Assembly: GCA_964421785.1 (NCBI GenBank)
Contig: CAYQZG010000022.1
Coordinates: forward strand, 1-37,160
Reading direction: 5' to 3'
Length of the DNA: 37,160 bases
Source of the DNA: SKLM01 sp964421785
GTDB lineage: Bacteria > Chloroflexota > Anaerolineae > B4-G1
This document shows, in pieces, positions 9,022 to 17,629 of the stretch. Each line of letters begins with the position of its first letter. Position 1 is the first letter of the stretch. A program made the position numbers and the translations under genes. Below the pieces are notes generated by a model, which searched no databases, was not told where the DNA came from, and saw only the letters and a list, made by a program, of their open reading frames with translations.

Positions 9022-9960
9022 ATGATAGCGGAGACCGCCGAGCGTGTACGGGACAACGTGCAGAAGGTGATCGTGGGCAAGTCCGACGTGATCGAGCTGG
9101 CACTGGTCGCGGTGTTATGCGAGGGGCACATCCTCATCGAGGATGTGCCGGGGATCGGGAAGACCACCCTCGCCCGGTCATTAGCCACGAGCCTCGGATG
9201 CAGTTTCCGTCGTATTCAGTTCACGCCCGATCTGCTGCCCTCCGACGTGACAGGCATCAACTACTTCAACCAGAAGACCCAGACGTTCGAATTCCGCCCC
9301 GGACCCGTCATGTCTCAGGTGGTGCTGGCTGACGAGATCAACCGTGCGACACCGCGCACACAATCGGCGTTGCTGGAGGCGATGCAGGAACAGCAGATCA
9401 CCGTCGACGGCGACACCTACTGTCTCCCCAGACCTTTCCTGGTGATCGCCACCCAGAACCCAATCGAACTAGAGGGGACCTTCCCGTTGCCAGAGGCTCA
9501 GATCGACCGCTTCTTGATACGTCTCTCCATCGGCTATCCGACGGAGGCAGAGGAGCACGCTATGTTGCTCCGCTTCGAGCGGCAAGATCCGCTGGAAGAG
9601 CTATCGTCCGTCACATCGCCGGAGGAACTCCGCGCCATGCAACGCCGTGTACGCGAGATAAGGGTTGAGGAGTCGGTGCGCGGTTACCTCGTCGATATCG
9701 CCCGCGCCACACGGTACCATGCCGACATCGAACTCGGGGTCAGCCCACGCGGGACGCTGGCGCTGTACCGATGTGCTCAGGCCTTGGCCGCCGTCAGAGG
9801 CCGCGCCTACGTGCTGCCCGACGACGTCAAGTTCCTCGCCCCCCACGTGCTGATTCATCGCATCATGGTCAGCCCGACGACCCGACTGCGGGGCCGAGCC
9901 CTCACCGACGTCTTGATGGACGTGATCGAGACCATACCCGTGCCTGTTGAGAGCATCTGA
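9022..9960 (+). CDS. MoxR family AAA+ ATPase, copy 2
   Basis: This 312-aa MoxR ATPase is paralogous to the one at 3309. It has Walker A DVPGIGKTT (about residues 41-49), Walker B VVLADEINRATPRTQ, sensor 1 in VIATQNPIELEGTFPLPEAQ, and the conserved LGVSPRGTLALYRCAQ near the C-terminus. AAGGAG lies upstream of ATG 9022. It is first in an operon with a DUF58 protein and a DUF4129 membrane protein, the classic MoxR set. Such ATPases are thought to remodel or activate their VWA/DUF58 partners. The retained motifs indicate an active ATPase. Confidence 0.93.
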   Translation: MIAETAERVRDNVQKVIVGKSDVIELALVAVLCEGHILIEDVPGIGKTTLARSLATSLGCSFRRIQFTPDLLPSDVTGINYFNQKTQTFEFRPGPVMSQVVLADEINRATPRTQSALLEAMQEQQITVDGDTYCLPRPFLVIATQNPIELEGTFPLPEAQIDRFLIRLSIGYPTEAEEHAMLLRFERQDPLEELSSVTSPEELRAMQRRVREIRVEESVRGYLVDIARATRYHADIELGVSPRGTLALYRCAQALAAVRGRAYVLPDDVKFLAPHVLIHRIMVSPTTRLRGRALTDVLMDVIETIPVPVESI

Positions 9961-9985
9961 CCGGCCGGGTGTTGGCCCCAGGAAA

Positions 9986-11359
9986 ATGAAGACCTCAAAG
10001 CAGGAGGCACGAGAGCGGGGAAGCAGAGGCCGCACTCAGTTCACGCCAGTCTGGTTTGAGATGGCGGTGCTGCTCGTCATCGTTGGGCTGATCCTCCAAG
10101 AGCGCGCGATCTTGGCCCTGGCAGCCAGCATCCTGACCGTGATCCCGGTGGCTTGGTGGTGGAAGCAGGCCTCGCTGCGAGGTGTGGAATACGAACGACA
10201 CTTGGACAAGCAGCGGGCTTTCCCAGGCGAACACGTCGACATGACGGTTTGGATCACCAACCGGAAGCTGTTGCCCCTGAGCTGGCTCGAGATCAGCGAT
10301 GATATCCCCATGTCGCTGCCGCTGGACGATGGAGCGCTTGTGCCCACTCATGCTCCCCAGATCGGCTCACTGAAGCACGTCCTCTCACTTCGCTGGTACG
10401 AGCGGGTGAGTCGACGGCGCCGTCTCATCTGCACGAAGCGAGGTATCCACAGATTGGGACGGGTTCACTTGAGGTCAGGTGATCTATTCACCTTATTCGA
10501 GAAGCAAGAGGAACGTAAGGGCGACGACAAGCTGATTGTTTTCCCCCGCATATGGCCGATGGAAGACCTTGGACTCCCGTCGAAGGATCCATTTGGCGAG
10601 CGGAGTGCCCGTCGACGCCTGATCGAGGATCCGTTGCGCACTGCAGGCGTGCGGGATCACCGGCCCGAGGACGGCATGCGACGCATCCACTGGAAGGCGA
10701 CGGCCCACAAAGGAGACCTGCAGGTGCGGGTCTGCGAACCGACGTCGACGCTCGACCTGGCGATACTGCTCAACGTAACCACCTTCGAGCACCATTGGCA
10801 GGGCGTGCTGCCGGAGCTGCTGGAGCGAACCATCAATGTGGCTGGGTCGATCGCCACCTGGGCCATTGGTCAGAAGTACAAGGTTGGCCTCGTCACAAAT
10901 GGCTGCTTGGTGCATTCTGACCAGCCAGCAAGGGTGCCGGTCGGTCGATCTCCCGACCAGCTGACGGCCATTCTGGAGATGTTGGCCGGCGTGACGAGCT
11001 TCGCCATAGCCTCCATTGGGAACGTGCTGCTCCGCGAGAGCCCTCAACTGCCCTGGGGAGCGACCCTCGTGGTGGTGACGGCGATCGTCACCGACCAATT
11101 GGCGGAGGTCATGGTTAACCTACGAGATGCCGGCCGGCGCCTGGCCCTGATCTCGCTGGAGAGAGACCCGCCCCCTCCACTTCGAAACGTCGCCACGTAC
11201 CACCTCCCTCCCTCTGCGCCGGTGTTTCAACGTCTCAACAGCGCATCGTATGATGCGACTGAGGCACTCCAGGCCGCCGGCTTGCTCCAGCTCTCAGCCT
11301 ACAAGCGGCCGACAGAGGGGGCCAGCCTTGGCCAATATCACGTTCACCAGGAGGCTTAG
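9986..11359 (+). CDS. DUF58 domain-containing membrane protein, copy 2
   Basis: This protein of about 457 aa begins with a basic segment, then two membrane helices (MAVLLVIVGLILQ and ILALAASILTVIPVAWWW). A long soluble part ends in the DUF58 core: the AGVRDHRPEDGMRRIHWKAT motif corresponds to that of copy 1. ATG 9986 is chosen. TTG 9947 is in frame but lies inside the MoxR gene. The gene follows its MoxR partner by 25 bases and precedes the DUF4129 protein by 8. The protein is probably membrane-anchored with a cytoplasmic or VWA-like domain working with MoxR. Sequence divergence from copy 1 suggests an old duplication, not a recent one. Confidence 0.88.
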   Translation: MKTSKQEARERGSRGRTQFTPVWFEMAVLLVIVGLILQERAILALAASILTVIPVAWWWKQASLRGVEYERHLDKQRAFPGEHVDMTVWITNRKLLPLSWLEISDDIPMSLPLDDGALVPTHAPQIGSLKHVLSLRWYERVSRRRRLICTKRGIHRLGRVHLRSGDLFTLFEKQEERKGDDKLIVFPRIWPMEDLGLPSKDPFGERSARRRLIEDPLRTAGVRDHRPEDGMRRIHWKATAHKGDLQVRVCEPTSTLDLAILLNVTTFEHHWQGVLPELLERTINVAGSIATWAIGQKYKVGLVTNGCLVHSDQPARVPVGRSPDQLTAILEMLAGVTSFAIASIGNVLLRESPQLPWGATLVVVTAIVTDQLAEVMVNLRDAGRRLALISLERDPPPPLRNVATYHLPPSAPVFQRLNSASYDATEALQAAGLLQLSAYKRPTEGASLGQYHVHQEA

Positions 11360-11367
11360 CGCCGCCG

Positions 11368-12834
11368 ATGGGTTGGAGCTTGCAGAGAGACGCCTCTGTG
11401 ATTCCTGAGATCCGCGCGTACACCCGTCGCGAGCTCGTGTTCCTTGCTCTGGGCACTATGGACGTCTGTGTGATCACACCCATCTACGCAGCTGTTCTGG
11501 CCCCACTGATCGACGTCAAGCCTTGGTCCATCCTCATCGTCCTGCTTGCTGCCATCCTCGCCGTCCACTATCTCGCCCGCTTGTCGTTTTCGCTCCCGAT
11601 CAACGTCAGGTGGAGATCCGCACTGATCGTGCTCGGCATGATACTGAGCGGGCTTCTGGTCATCCGGCGCGTCCTATACGCTGCGTCGGACATTTGGGCA
11701 TTTGGCTGGCTGGGAAGCATCTACCGTAGTCTGAGACAAACCGTCTTTGCGCCCGACATCCTGGTGTTCCTTCTCGTCGTGGTCCTCTGGTGGCGAGGGT
11801 TCGCGCTGGCCCAACGCATGCTCGATAGCAGGAGTGTTGCGTTTCGCTTTCGTCTCGGCGTTGTGCTCCTGGCCGTCAGTACAGGCATCGCCGGGTCGAT
11901 GCTCTCCTGGCCCTATCATCACTTTGTGTTCCTCTTCTTCTTCGCCAGTCTATTAGGCATCGCCCTGGCCCGTGCGGAGGAGGTCGGCCAACAGTATGGC
12001 GGCCGCCAGGCGCCGATCAATTTGGAGTGGCTGGTCACGATGGTGATTGTCAGCGCGACTGTCCTGGCGTTGGCAGCCGGGCTTACATCCCTGTTGACGG
12101 GGAAGACCCTGGGACGCATCCTCGCGCCGTTGCTGCGCGCGCTGCAGGTTATCGTTTTCATCTTGATCTTTGCGTTGGCCTGGGCTGCCCAGTTTGTGCT
12201 CGACCCCCTGCTGACCCTCCTGCAGCGTTATGAAGTCGGGCGAAACCTGGCGGAGGTCTTCGACAGGATGACACTGCCCCGCTACTCTGGTGAGGACGGT
12301 AGACCCACAAGGCCGGCTTTCACGCCGGAGCAACTGGGGATCATAAGGGTCGCTGTCGCTGTTCTCGGAGCCGCCATCGTGCTGCTCCTCGTCGCGATTT
12401 CGCTCTACCGGCTGCGGGCGAAGTCGAGTGGCCCCATGGATGAAAGACGGGAATCGGTCTGGGAAGGCGTGCACCTGCAACGAGGGCTCAAAAGGCTTTT
12501 CGAAGACGGTCGGCAGCGGCTGACTGACGTGGTGGACGCATTGGGGCACTCACGCGTCGGTCACTTGTTTGCTGCGTTGACGATTCGTCGCATCTATGCC
12601 CATACGGCCGCTCTGGCCGCAGGCCAAGGGTATCCTCGTGCTATCGACGAGACCCCCTACGACTACCTGCCGACGCTGAAGGAGGCTTTTCCGGAGAGTC
12701 GTGAGGACGTGACGCAGATCACCGAATCCTACGTGGCCGTGCACTATGGGGAGCTTCCCGAGCGACAGAACGATCTCGCTCTAGTTCGATCTGCCTGGGA
12801 GCGCGTCCAGCGGCGAGCCTCTGGTGCCCCGTAG
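11368..12834 (+). CDS. Polytopic membrane protein with C-terminal DUF4129
   Basis: This 488-aa protein has about eight hydrophobic segments spread from residue 22 to about 350, then a basic cytoplasmic tail. The last 70 residues (ETPYDYLPTLKEAFPESRED through YVAVHYGELPE) match DUF4129. That domain usually follows a transglutaminase-like domain in the third gene of MoxR-DUF58 operons. No transglutaminase domain or Cys-His-Asp triad is visible here, so this copy keeps only the membrane and DUF4129 parts. It starts at ATG 11368, 8 bases after the DUF58 gene, and ends the operon. Its job is presumably as the membrane component of the MoxR complex (inference). Confidence 0.8.
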   Translation: MGWSLQRDASVIPEIRAYTRRELVFLALGTMDVCVITPIYAAVLAPLIDVKPWSILIVLLAAILAVHYLARLSFSLPINVRWRSALIVLGMILSGLLVIRRVLYAASDIWAFGWLGSIYRSLRQTVFAPDILVFLLVVVLWWRGFALAQRMLDSRSVAFRFRLGVVLLAVSTGIAGSMLSWPYHHFVFLFFFASLLGIALARAEEVGQQYGGRQAPINLEWLVTMVIVSATVLALAAGLTSLLTGKTLGRILAPLLRALQVIVFILIFALAWAAQFVLDPLLTLLQRYEVGRNLAEVFDRMTLPRYSGEDGRPTRPAFTPEQLGIIRVAVAVLGAAIVLLLVAISLYRLRAKSSGPMDERRESVWEGVHLQRGLKRLFEDGRQRLTDVVDALGHSRVGHLFAALTIRRIYAHTAALAAGQGYPRAIDETPYDYLPTLKEAFPESREDVTQITESYVAVHYGELPERQNDLALVRSAWERVQRRASGAP

Positions 12835-12935
12835 AAGCATCCTGAGGATACCCGGGCTTTGTAATCCCGCACTGCCCGACGAGTGCCGCCCGATGATGAC
12901 GTCATAGGTGCCGACTGCCCGGCTGTAAGCGCTGT

Positions 12936-12964
12936 TTGACACCCCACAATAGCTGTGATATAGT
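12936..12964 (+). promoter_or_regulatory. Strong consensus promoter for the roadblock gene
   Basis: A perfect TTGACA (12936-12941), a 17-base spacer and TATAGT (12959-12964), preceded by TGA as an extended -10, make this one of the best promoters in the window. The start is expected near 12971, with a leader of about 140 bases before ATG 13114. The rest of the 279-base gap from 12835 holds nothing recognisable. Confidence 0.75.
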
Positions 12965-13113
12965 AGAGATGGTCATTCGTCGCAGAACAGTCGGCAGCTC
13001 TGAGCGCCGAATTCGATGAGCCATCAAGGACAGCGCCGGCCACTCATCAGACGATATCAGAGAGTGAGTGTCAATCCAGTCGAATATCCTTGCTAGAATA
13101 TCGAGGAGTCTAA

Positions 13114-13485
13114 ATGGCAAAGTCAAGGACAGAACGACTCGTAGATCGGTTGCGCAATCTGCAGATGAGCACCCCCGACGTCGAGGCCTCGGCCCTCGTC
13201 AGCGTCGACGGGCTGATCATAGCCTCTGCTCTTCCGGCTGGGGTCGAGGAAGATCGAGTGTCAGCCATGTCCGCCGCGATGCTCTCCCTAGGTGACCGCA
13301 TCTCCAGCGAATTGGGACGGGGTACACTCAGCCAGGTCTACGTTAAGGGGGACCAAGGATATGTCATCCTGATGTCCGTAGGCGAAGAAGCGGTGCTCAC
13401 CGTGTTGGCCCACCAAGAGGCCAAACTGGGGCTCGTCTTCCTGGATATGCGTCGCACGGCCGAGGATCTAGCCACCCTGCTTTAG
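13114..13485 (+). CDS. Roadblock/LC7 domain protein
   Basis: This 123-aa single-domain protein fits the roadblock/LC7 (MglB-like) family, which regulates small GTPases of the MglA/Ras type or forms scaffold dimers. The signature is VEASALVSVDGLIIASALPAG (about residues 24-44), then AAMLSLGDRISSELGRG and QVYVKGDQGYVILMSVGEEAVLTVLA. No MglA-like GTPase is in the window, so the partner is unknown. ATG 13114 follows GAGGAG. The gene is flanked by a near-perfect promoter and an 11-bp-stem terminator, so it is probably transcribed alone and at a good level. Roadblock proteins are common in Chloroflexota. Confidence 0.87.
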   Translation: MAKSRTERLVDRLRNLQMSTPDVEASALVSVDGLIIASALPAGVEEDRVSAMSAAMLSLGDRISSELGRGTLSQVYVKGDQGYVILMSVGEEAVLTVLAHQEAKLGLVFLDMRRTAEDLATLL

Positions 13486-13551
13486 CTGCCGGTCCTTAAC
13501 AGTCATACTGAATCGCAGAAGGTCCAGCTGAGACGGTAATCGCACCTATAC

Positions 13552-13590
13552 CAGGGAGGGTCGCGCAAGTGACTCTCCCTGTTTGTTGTA
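13552..13590 (+). terminator. Intrinsic terminator after the roadblock gene
   Basis: An 11-bp stem (13552-13562 with 13571-13581, one G-T wobble) closes an 8-base loop and is followed by GTTTGTTGT-like T-rich sequence. It separates the roadblock gene from pyrG. It could also attenuate transcription into pyrG, since no clear separate pyrG promoter is seen. Confidence 0.75.
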
Positions 13591-13626
13591 TCAGGCTTTG
13601 GTCTATTGAGTGACGGCTTAAGAGAC

Positions 13627-15273
13627 ATGAATCAAACGCGAAAGTACATATTCTGTACCGGTGGGGTGCTCAGCGGCGTGGGGAAAGGGGTGACGGCCGG
13701 GTCGGTGGGTCGCATCTTGAAAGCGCGGGGGGTGAGCGTCTCCATCCAGAAGCTCGACCCCTACATCAACGTAGATCCAGGAACAATGTCCCCGTACCAG
13801 CATGGGGAGGTCTTCGTCACCGACGATGGCGCCGAGACAGACCTCGACCTGGGGCACTACGAGCGCTTCATCGACGAGAACCTAACCAAGGCCAGTAACG
13901 TCACGACCGGTCAAGTCTACGCGGAGATCATCGCCCGGGAGCGTCGGGGTGACTTCCTCGGTGGCACGATCCAGGTTATTCCTCACATCACGGACGAGAT
14001 CAAGCGGCGCATCGCTCTTGTTGGCGAGCAGACCGACGCCGACGTCGTGATCGTCGAAGTTGGCGGCACCGTCGGCGACATTGAGGGGCGCCCGTTCTTG
14101 GAGGCATTGCGCCAGATGCGACGGGACGTGGGACGCCATAACACATTCTACATCCACGTCACCTTCCTTCCTCACATCGGCGCCACCGACGAACTAAAGA
14201 CAAAACCGACTCAGCACAGCGTACGTGAATTACGTTCGCTTGGCATCCAACCCGATGCAATCATCGCACGCGCCGACCATCCGGTGGATGAATCGCTACG
14301 TGACAAGATCTCGCTATTCTGTGACGTTGAACGACAGGCTGTGATTCCATTGGTGACCACCCCCATACTGTACGAAGTTCCGCTGCTGCTGGAGGAGGCC
14401 GATTTCGGGGACTTTATCGCCGGCCGGCTTGAGCTCCAGGTGAGGAAACCCGATCTGCGAGAATGGCGCGACCTTGTGGATCGCATCGGCGCACATAAGC
14501 CTTCCTTGCCCATCGCCATCGTCGGGAAATACATCGAGCTCCAAGACGCGTACATGAGCGTCAGCGAGGCGCTAGACCACGCAGCACTGGCCCATGGCTG
14601 GGACGTCGACCTACGCTTCGTCAGTTCCGAAGATCTGGAAAGGGGGCGCAGCTGGGACCGTCTGAGGGACGTGGCAGGCCTTGTGGTGCCCGGCGGCTTC
14701 GGCGAGCGAGGCATCGAGGGCAAGATCGACACAGCTCGTTGGGCGCGCGAGAACAAGGTGCCCTATCTGGGGCTGTGCCTCGGCCTGCAGGTGATGATCA
14801 TCGAGATCGCTCGCCACGCCCTGGGCAGCGAAGAACCGAACAGCACCGAGTTCGACGCGCGCACGCAGTATCCCGTGATCGATCTCATGCCCGAGCAACG
14901 GTCAATCGTGGATAAGGGGGGCACGATGCGGCTTGGCCTCTATCCCTGCCACATGGTGCCAGGGACAAAGGCCGCCGAAGCTTATCAGACGCCGATGGTC
15001 GAGGAGCGGCATCGCCATCGCTTCGAGGTCAACAACGCCTATCGTGACGTGCTGTCGGAGGCTGGTCTGGTCTTCAGCGGTCTGTCACCGGATGGACGTC
15101 TGGTCGAGATCGGGGAGCTGGAGAATCATCCCTTTATGCTGGGCAGCCAATTCCATCCGGAGTTCAAGTCTCGTCCGACGCGTCCTCACCCTATTTTCAA
15201 AGCTTTCATCGCCTCGTCGATAGACTACTATCAGTCAAGAGGGGAGGTTGTCAAAACCACCCCTTTATGTTAA
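13627..15273 (+). CDS. pyrG: CTP synthase
   Basis: This protein of about 548 aa makes CTP from UTP, ATP and glutamine. The N-terminal synthase domain opens with KYIFCTGGVLSGVGKGVTAG (P-loop). It contains the invariant DPYINVDPGTMSPYQHGEVF and DDGAETDLDLGHYERF motifs, and EVGGTVGDIEGRPF near residue 140. The class I glutamine amidotransferase domain has GGFGERGIEGK, the nucleophile Cys (about residue 384) in LGLCLGLQ, and GSQFHPEFKSRP for the His-Glu pair. Length is standard. ATG 13627 is preferred over the upstream TTG 13606. Cytoplasmic tetrameric enzyme and an essential pyrimidine-pathway step. Confidence 0.98.
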   Translation: MNQTRKYIFCTGGVLSGVGKGVTAGSVGRILKARGVSVSIQKLDPYINVDPGTMSPYQHGEVFVTDDGAETDLDLGHYERFIDENLTKASNVTTGQVYAEIIARERRGDFLGGTIQVIPHITDEIKRRIALVGEQTDADVVIVEVGGTVGDIEGRPFLEALRQMRRDVGRHNTFYIHVTFLPHIGATDELKTKPTQHSVRELRSLGIQPDAIIARADHPVDESLRDKISLFCDVERQAVIPLVTTPILYEVPLLLEEADFGDFIAGRLELQVRKPDLREWRDLVDRIGAHKPSLPIAIVGKYIELQDAYMSVSEALDHAALAHGWDVDLRFVSSEDLERGRSWDRLRDVAGLVVPGGFGERGIEGKIDTARWARENKVPYLGLCLGLQVMIIEIARHALGSEEPNSTEFDARTQYPVIDLMPEQRSIVDKGGTMRLGLYPCHMVPGTKAAEAYQTPMVEERHRHRFEVNNAYRDVLSEAGLVFSGLSPDGRLVEIGELENHPFMLGSQFHPEFKSRPTRPHPIFKAFIASSIDYYQSRGEVVKTTPLC

Positions 15274-15276
15274 GAT
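15248..15276 (+). promoter_or_regulatory. Extended -10 promoter for rpsF-ssb-rpsR
   Basis: TTGTCA (15248-15253) and TAAGAT (15271-15276) are 17 bases apart, and TGT directly precedes the -10. The -10 overlaps the pyrG stop codon. The leader before the rpsF GTG at 15363 is about 80 bases. Confidence 0.55.
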
Positions 15277-15362
15277 ACGGGCTGTTGCGTTTAAGCTAGT
15301 CGCTTTCCGCTCTCGGACATCGAGCTGGGGGCAGCTACCATGGAAAGAAGGAGGTTCACTAC

Positions 15363-15650
15363 GTGCGCAGTTATGAGATGGTTTTCATCGTTCATCCTGA
15401 CCTGGAAGAGAATAAGGTGGACGAAGTCGTCGGTGAGGTCAAGGATCTGGTCAAGAGAAACAACGGAGAAGTCACAAAGATTGAGCCGTGGGGATTGCAT
15501 AAGCTCGCTTACCCGATCAAGAAGCAGCAGGAGGGGTGGTACCTCCTGATGACGTTCGAGCTAGAACCAGGGAATGTAGCCGACCTAGAGCGCGTCCTTA
15601 AGCTCAAAGAATCTGTGATACGGCATTTGGTCGTCCGTCTTGAGTCCTAG
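15363..15650 (+). CDS. rpsF: 30S ribosomal protein S6
   Basis: This 95-aa protein is a full-length S6, which binds 16S rRNA with S18 in the platform of the small subunit. MRSYEMVFIVHPDL at the start and GLHKLAYPIKKQQEGWYLL in the middle are typical. It begins with GTG 15363 behind a strong AGGAGG at 15350-15355. It is the first gene of the conserved rpsF-ssb-rpsR operon, 19 bases from ssb. S6/S18 autoregulation at the operon leader is known in several bacteria, but no specific binding site could be identified here. Confidence 0.96.
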   Translation: MRSYEMVFIVHPDLEENKVDEVVGEVKDLVKRNNGEVTKIEPWGLHKLAYPIKKQQEGWYLLMTFELEPGNVADLERVLKLKESVIRHLVVRLES

Positions 15651-15669
15651 ATCTGAGAGTTAGCGTGTC

Positions 15670-16044
15670 ATGGTCAGGAGCCTAAACAAAGTGATGGTGA
15701 TTGGAAAAATCGGACGCGCTCCTGAGATGCGCTATATGCCTAGTGGTCGTCCAGTGACATCATTCAGTGTCGGCGCGACGCGCTCGCAGGAGGACGTTGA
15801 GGGCAACCGGCAGGAAGAGACTGAGTGGTTCAACGTGGTCGCCTGGGGCGATCTTGCCGAGAGATGTAAGGAAAAGCTTCAGAGGAGCGATCAGGTTTAC
15901 GTCGAGGGAAGGCTGCAGACGCGACGTTGGGAGACTGACGAGGGGAACCGTCGTTTCCGCGCTGAATTGGTGGCCAATGAGATGATCCTGTTGAACAGTT
16001 CCAGCGAGACCATCGCCTTGGCCGAAGCTGCTGACAAGCAATAG
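15670..16044 (+). CDS. ssb: Single-stranded DNA-binding protein
   Basis: This 124-aa OB-fold protein binds single-stranded DNA in replication and repair. It has LNKVMVIGKIGRAPEMRYMP at the start, then WFNVVAWGDLAERC and VYVEGRLQTRRW, all typical of bacterial SSB. The length is short. After the OB fold only a few residues remain (SSSETIALAEAADKQ), and the acidic DDxIPF-type tip that recruits partner proteins is absent. It sits between rpsF and rpsR, as usual. A second SSB elsewhere in the genome could carry the partner-binding tip. Confidence 0.95.
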   Translation: MVRSLNKVMVIGKIGRAPEMRYMPSGRPVTSFSVGATRSQEDVEGNRQEETEWFNVVAWGDLAERCKEKLQRSDQVYVEGRLQTRRWETDEGNRRFRAELVANEMILLNSSSETIALAEAADKQ

Positions 16045-16101
16045 TCGATTTTTGGCGCAGATCTGCACTGCGCTTGGCCTAGAGTCTATTTAGGAGGATG
16101 T

Positions 16102-16323
16102 ATGAGCCCGTGGTATAGAAATCGCCGCAGGACCTGTTACTTCTGCGAAGAGGGTATTGATCACGTCGATTACAAGGATATCAACACACTTAAGCAGTTC
16201 CTGACCGATCGCGGCAAGATACGATCGCGAAGACAGACCTCAACCTGTGCACAGCACCAGCGCCAGCTTGCCCGAGCCGTCAAACGCGCTCGCCACCTGG
16301 CGTTGCTTCCCTTTGTGGGCTGA
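16102..16323 (+). CDS. rpsR: 30S ribosomal protein S18
   Basis: This 73-aa protein is S18, the partner of S6. DYKDINTLKQFLTDRGKIRSR is nearly invariant. The N-terminus carries Cys12 and Cys15 (CYFC) plus a later Cys in TSTCAQHQ, indicating the zinc-binding form. ATG 16102 follows AGGAGG at 16092-16097. rplI, often next in this operon, is absent; a terminator follows. Confidence 0.96.
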   Translation: MSPWYRNRRRTCYFCEEGIDHVDYKDINTLKQFLTDRGKIRSRRQTSTCAQHQRQLARAVKRARHLALLPFVG

Positions 16324-16357
16324 CGGCGTGACATCAACGTTTCAGGAGGTCAAGTAG

Positions 16358-16393
16358 GAAGGCCCTCGAATAGCCTGGGCCTTCTTTTATTTT
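16358..16393 (+). terminator. Intrinsic terminator after rpsR
   Basis: GAAGGCCC (16358-16365) pairs perfectly with GGGCCTTC (16377-16384) across an 11-base loop, and TTTTATTTT follows. This is a textbook terminator ending the ribosomal operon. Confidence 0.9.
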
Positions 16394-16423
16394 GCATCTT
16401 GTTCAGACGGAGAGGTGAAGAAG

Positions 16424-17629
16424 ATGACCAAGAAGGTTAGACGTACCCCTAAGCAGCAGTTGACCCGCAAGCAACGCTCCCGACTTGATGAGGAGAGACG
16501 GGTAGAGAGGATTCTCATCTGGGGCGTGGGCATCGTGGCAGTCGTGATCGTGGGCGTCCTGAGTTACGGCGTCGTCGCCGAAAGGATCATCGAACCCCGC
16601 GAGCCCGTTGCTATCGTCGACGAAACGCCTATCACGACGGCCGACTTTGAGGCCCGGGTGACGTTCATGCGGTTGCAGCTGCAGAATCAACTGGGCTATC
16701 TCTACCAGCAGCAACAGGCTATGGCCAGCCAAGATACGGAATCGGCCGCTCAGTCCATCCAAGAGTATTTCCAGCAGCAGATCAACAGTCTTCAGTCGCA
16801 GCTGGACGCGGAAAACGCCGAGACCCTGGGTAGGCAGGTTCTGGACCAGATGATCCAAGAGGAGCTGGTGCGACAGGAGGCAGAGCGCCGCGGCATCGAG
16901 GTCAAAGCCGAGGAAGTCCAGAGCGAGGTTCACGCGAACTTCGGATACAATCCCGATGCTACACCGGTGCCCACCGTCTCGCCTCCTCTCACGTCGACGG
17001 AATCGCTGACCGCGACGCAGCCCACACCGGCCCCTACGCCGACACAGATGACGGAGGCGGACTTCCGCGAGATGTACAACCGATACATACGAGAGGGGCT
17101 GAAGCCGGTTGGGATTTCCGAGCAAGAGTACCGCTCCTGGGTCAAAGCTTCGCTGCTCAACGAGAAACTGAAAGCAGATATGAAGGAAGAGCTTCCGAAA
17201 CAAGCCGACCAGGTCAAACTGGACTTCCTAAGCGTGAGCAGCGAGGAGCGAGCCGATGAGCTTGTTCAGCGCTTGGACAGTGGTGAGGACTTCCAGGCGT
17301 TGGCAGAGGAGATCCAAGCGGACGAGGAGTCCCCGGGTTCCAGCAGCGAGCTGAGCTGGCTGCCCAAGGAGACGCTGACGGATCGACTCGGCGAAGAGGC
17401 AGCAAACACGGTGTTCAGCCTGGACGTCGGAGAGCACACAGAGCCGCTAACGCTGGGTGAGCAGAGTCAGGCTTACTATATCTTCAAGGTGGTCGGGCAC
17501 GAAGAGCGGGAGCTAGAGGATAACATCGTCGAGCAGATGGTTCAGGAGCAGTTTCAGTCCTGGCTGGAAGCGCAACAGTCGCTTGTCGAGCGCAAGTCCA
17601 TCGAAGGGAAGACACCGACAGAGCCGTAG
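16424..17629 (+). CDS. Membrane-anchored PpiC/SurA-type peptidyl-prolyl isomerase
   Basis: This protein of about 401 aa is a foldase acting outside the cytoplasmic membrane. It has a basic N-terminus, one membrane helix (IVAVVIVGVLSYGVVAE, about residues 33-49) and a SurA-like N-terminal chaperone region rich in Gln. The parvulin domain lies at about residues 265-365 (VKLDFLSVSSEERADELVQR through QAYYIFKVVGHEE). Between the lobes is a Pro/Thr-rich stretch (about residues 180-205: TPVPTVSPPLTSTES and APTPTQ) that looks like a flexible insertion. ATG 16424 is chosen because GGAGAGG ends 8 bases upstream; GTG 16415 is an in-frame alternative. It follows the rpsR terminator. No lipobox is seen, so anchoring is by the uncleaved helix. 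Confidence 0.85.
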   Translation: MTKKVRRTPKQQLTRKQRSRLDEERRVERILIWGVGIVAVVIVGVLSYGVVAERIIEPREPVAIVDETPITTADFEARVTFMRLQLQNQLGYLYQQQQAMASQDTESAAQSIQEYFQQQINSLQSQLDAENAETLGRQVLDQMIQEELVRQEAERRGIEVKAEEVQSEVHANFGYNPDATPVPTVSPPLTSTESLTATQPTPAPTPTQMTEADFREMYNRYIREGLKPVGISEQEYRSWVKASLLNEKLKADMKEELPKQADQVKLDFLSVSSEERADELVQRLDSGEDFQALAEEIQADEESPGSSSELSWLPKETLTDRLGEEAANTVFSLDVGEHTEPLTLGEQSQAYYIFKVVGHEERELEDNIVEQMVQEQFQSWLEAQQSLVERKSIEGKTPTEP

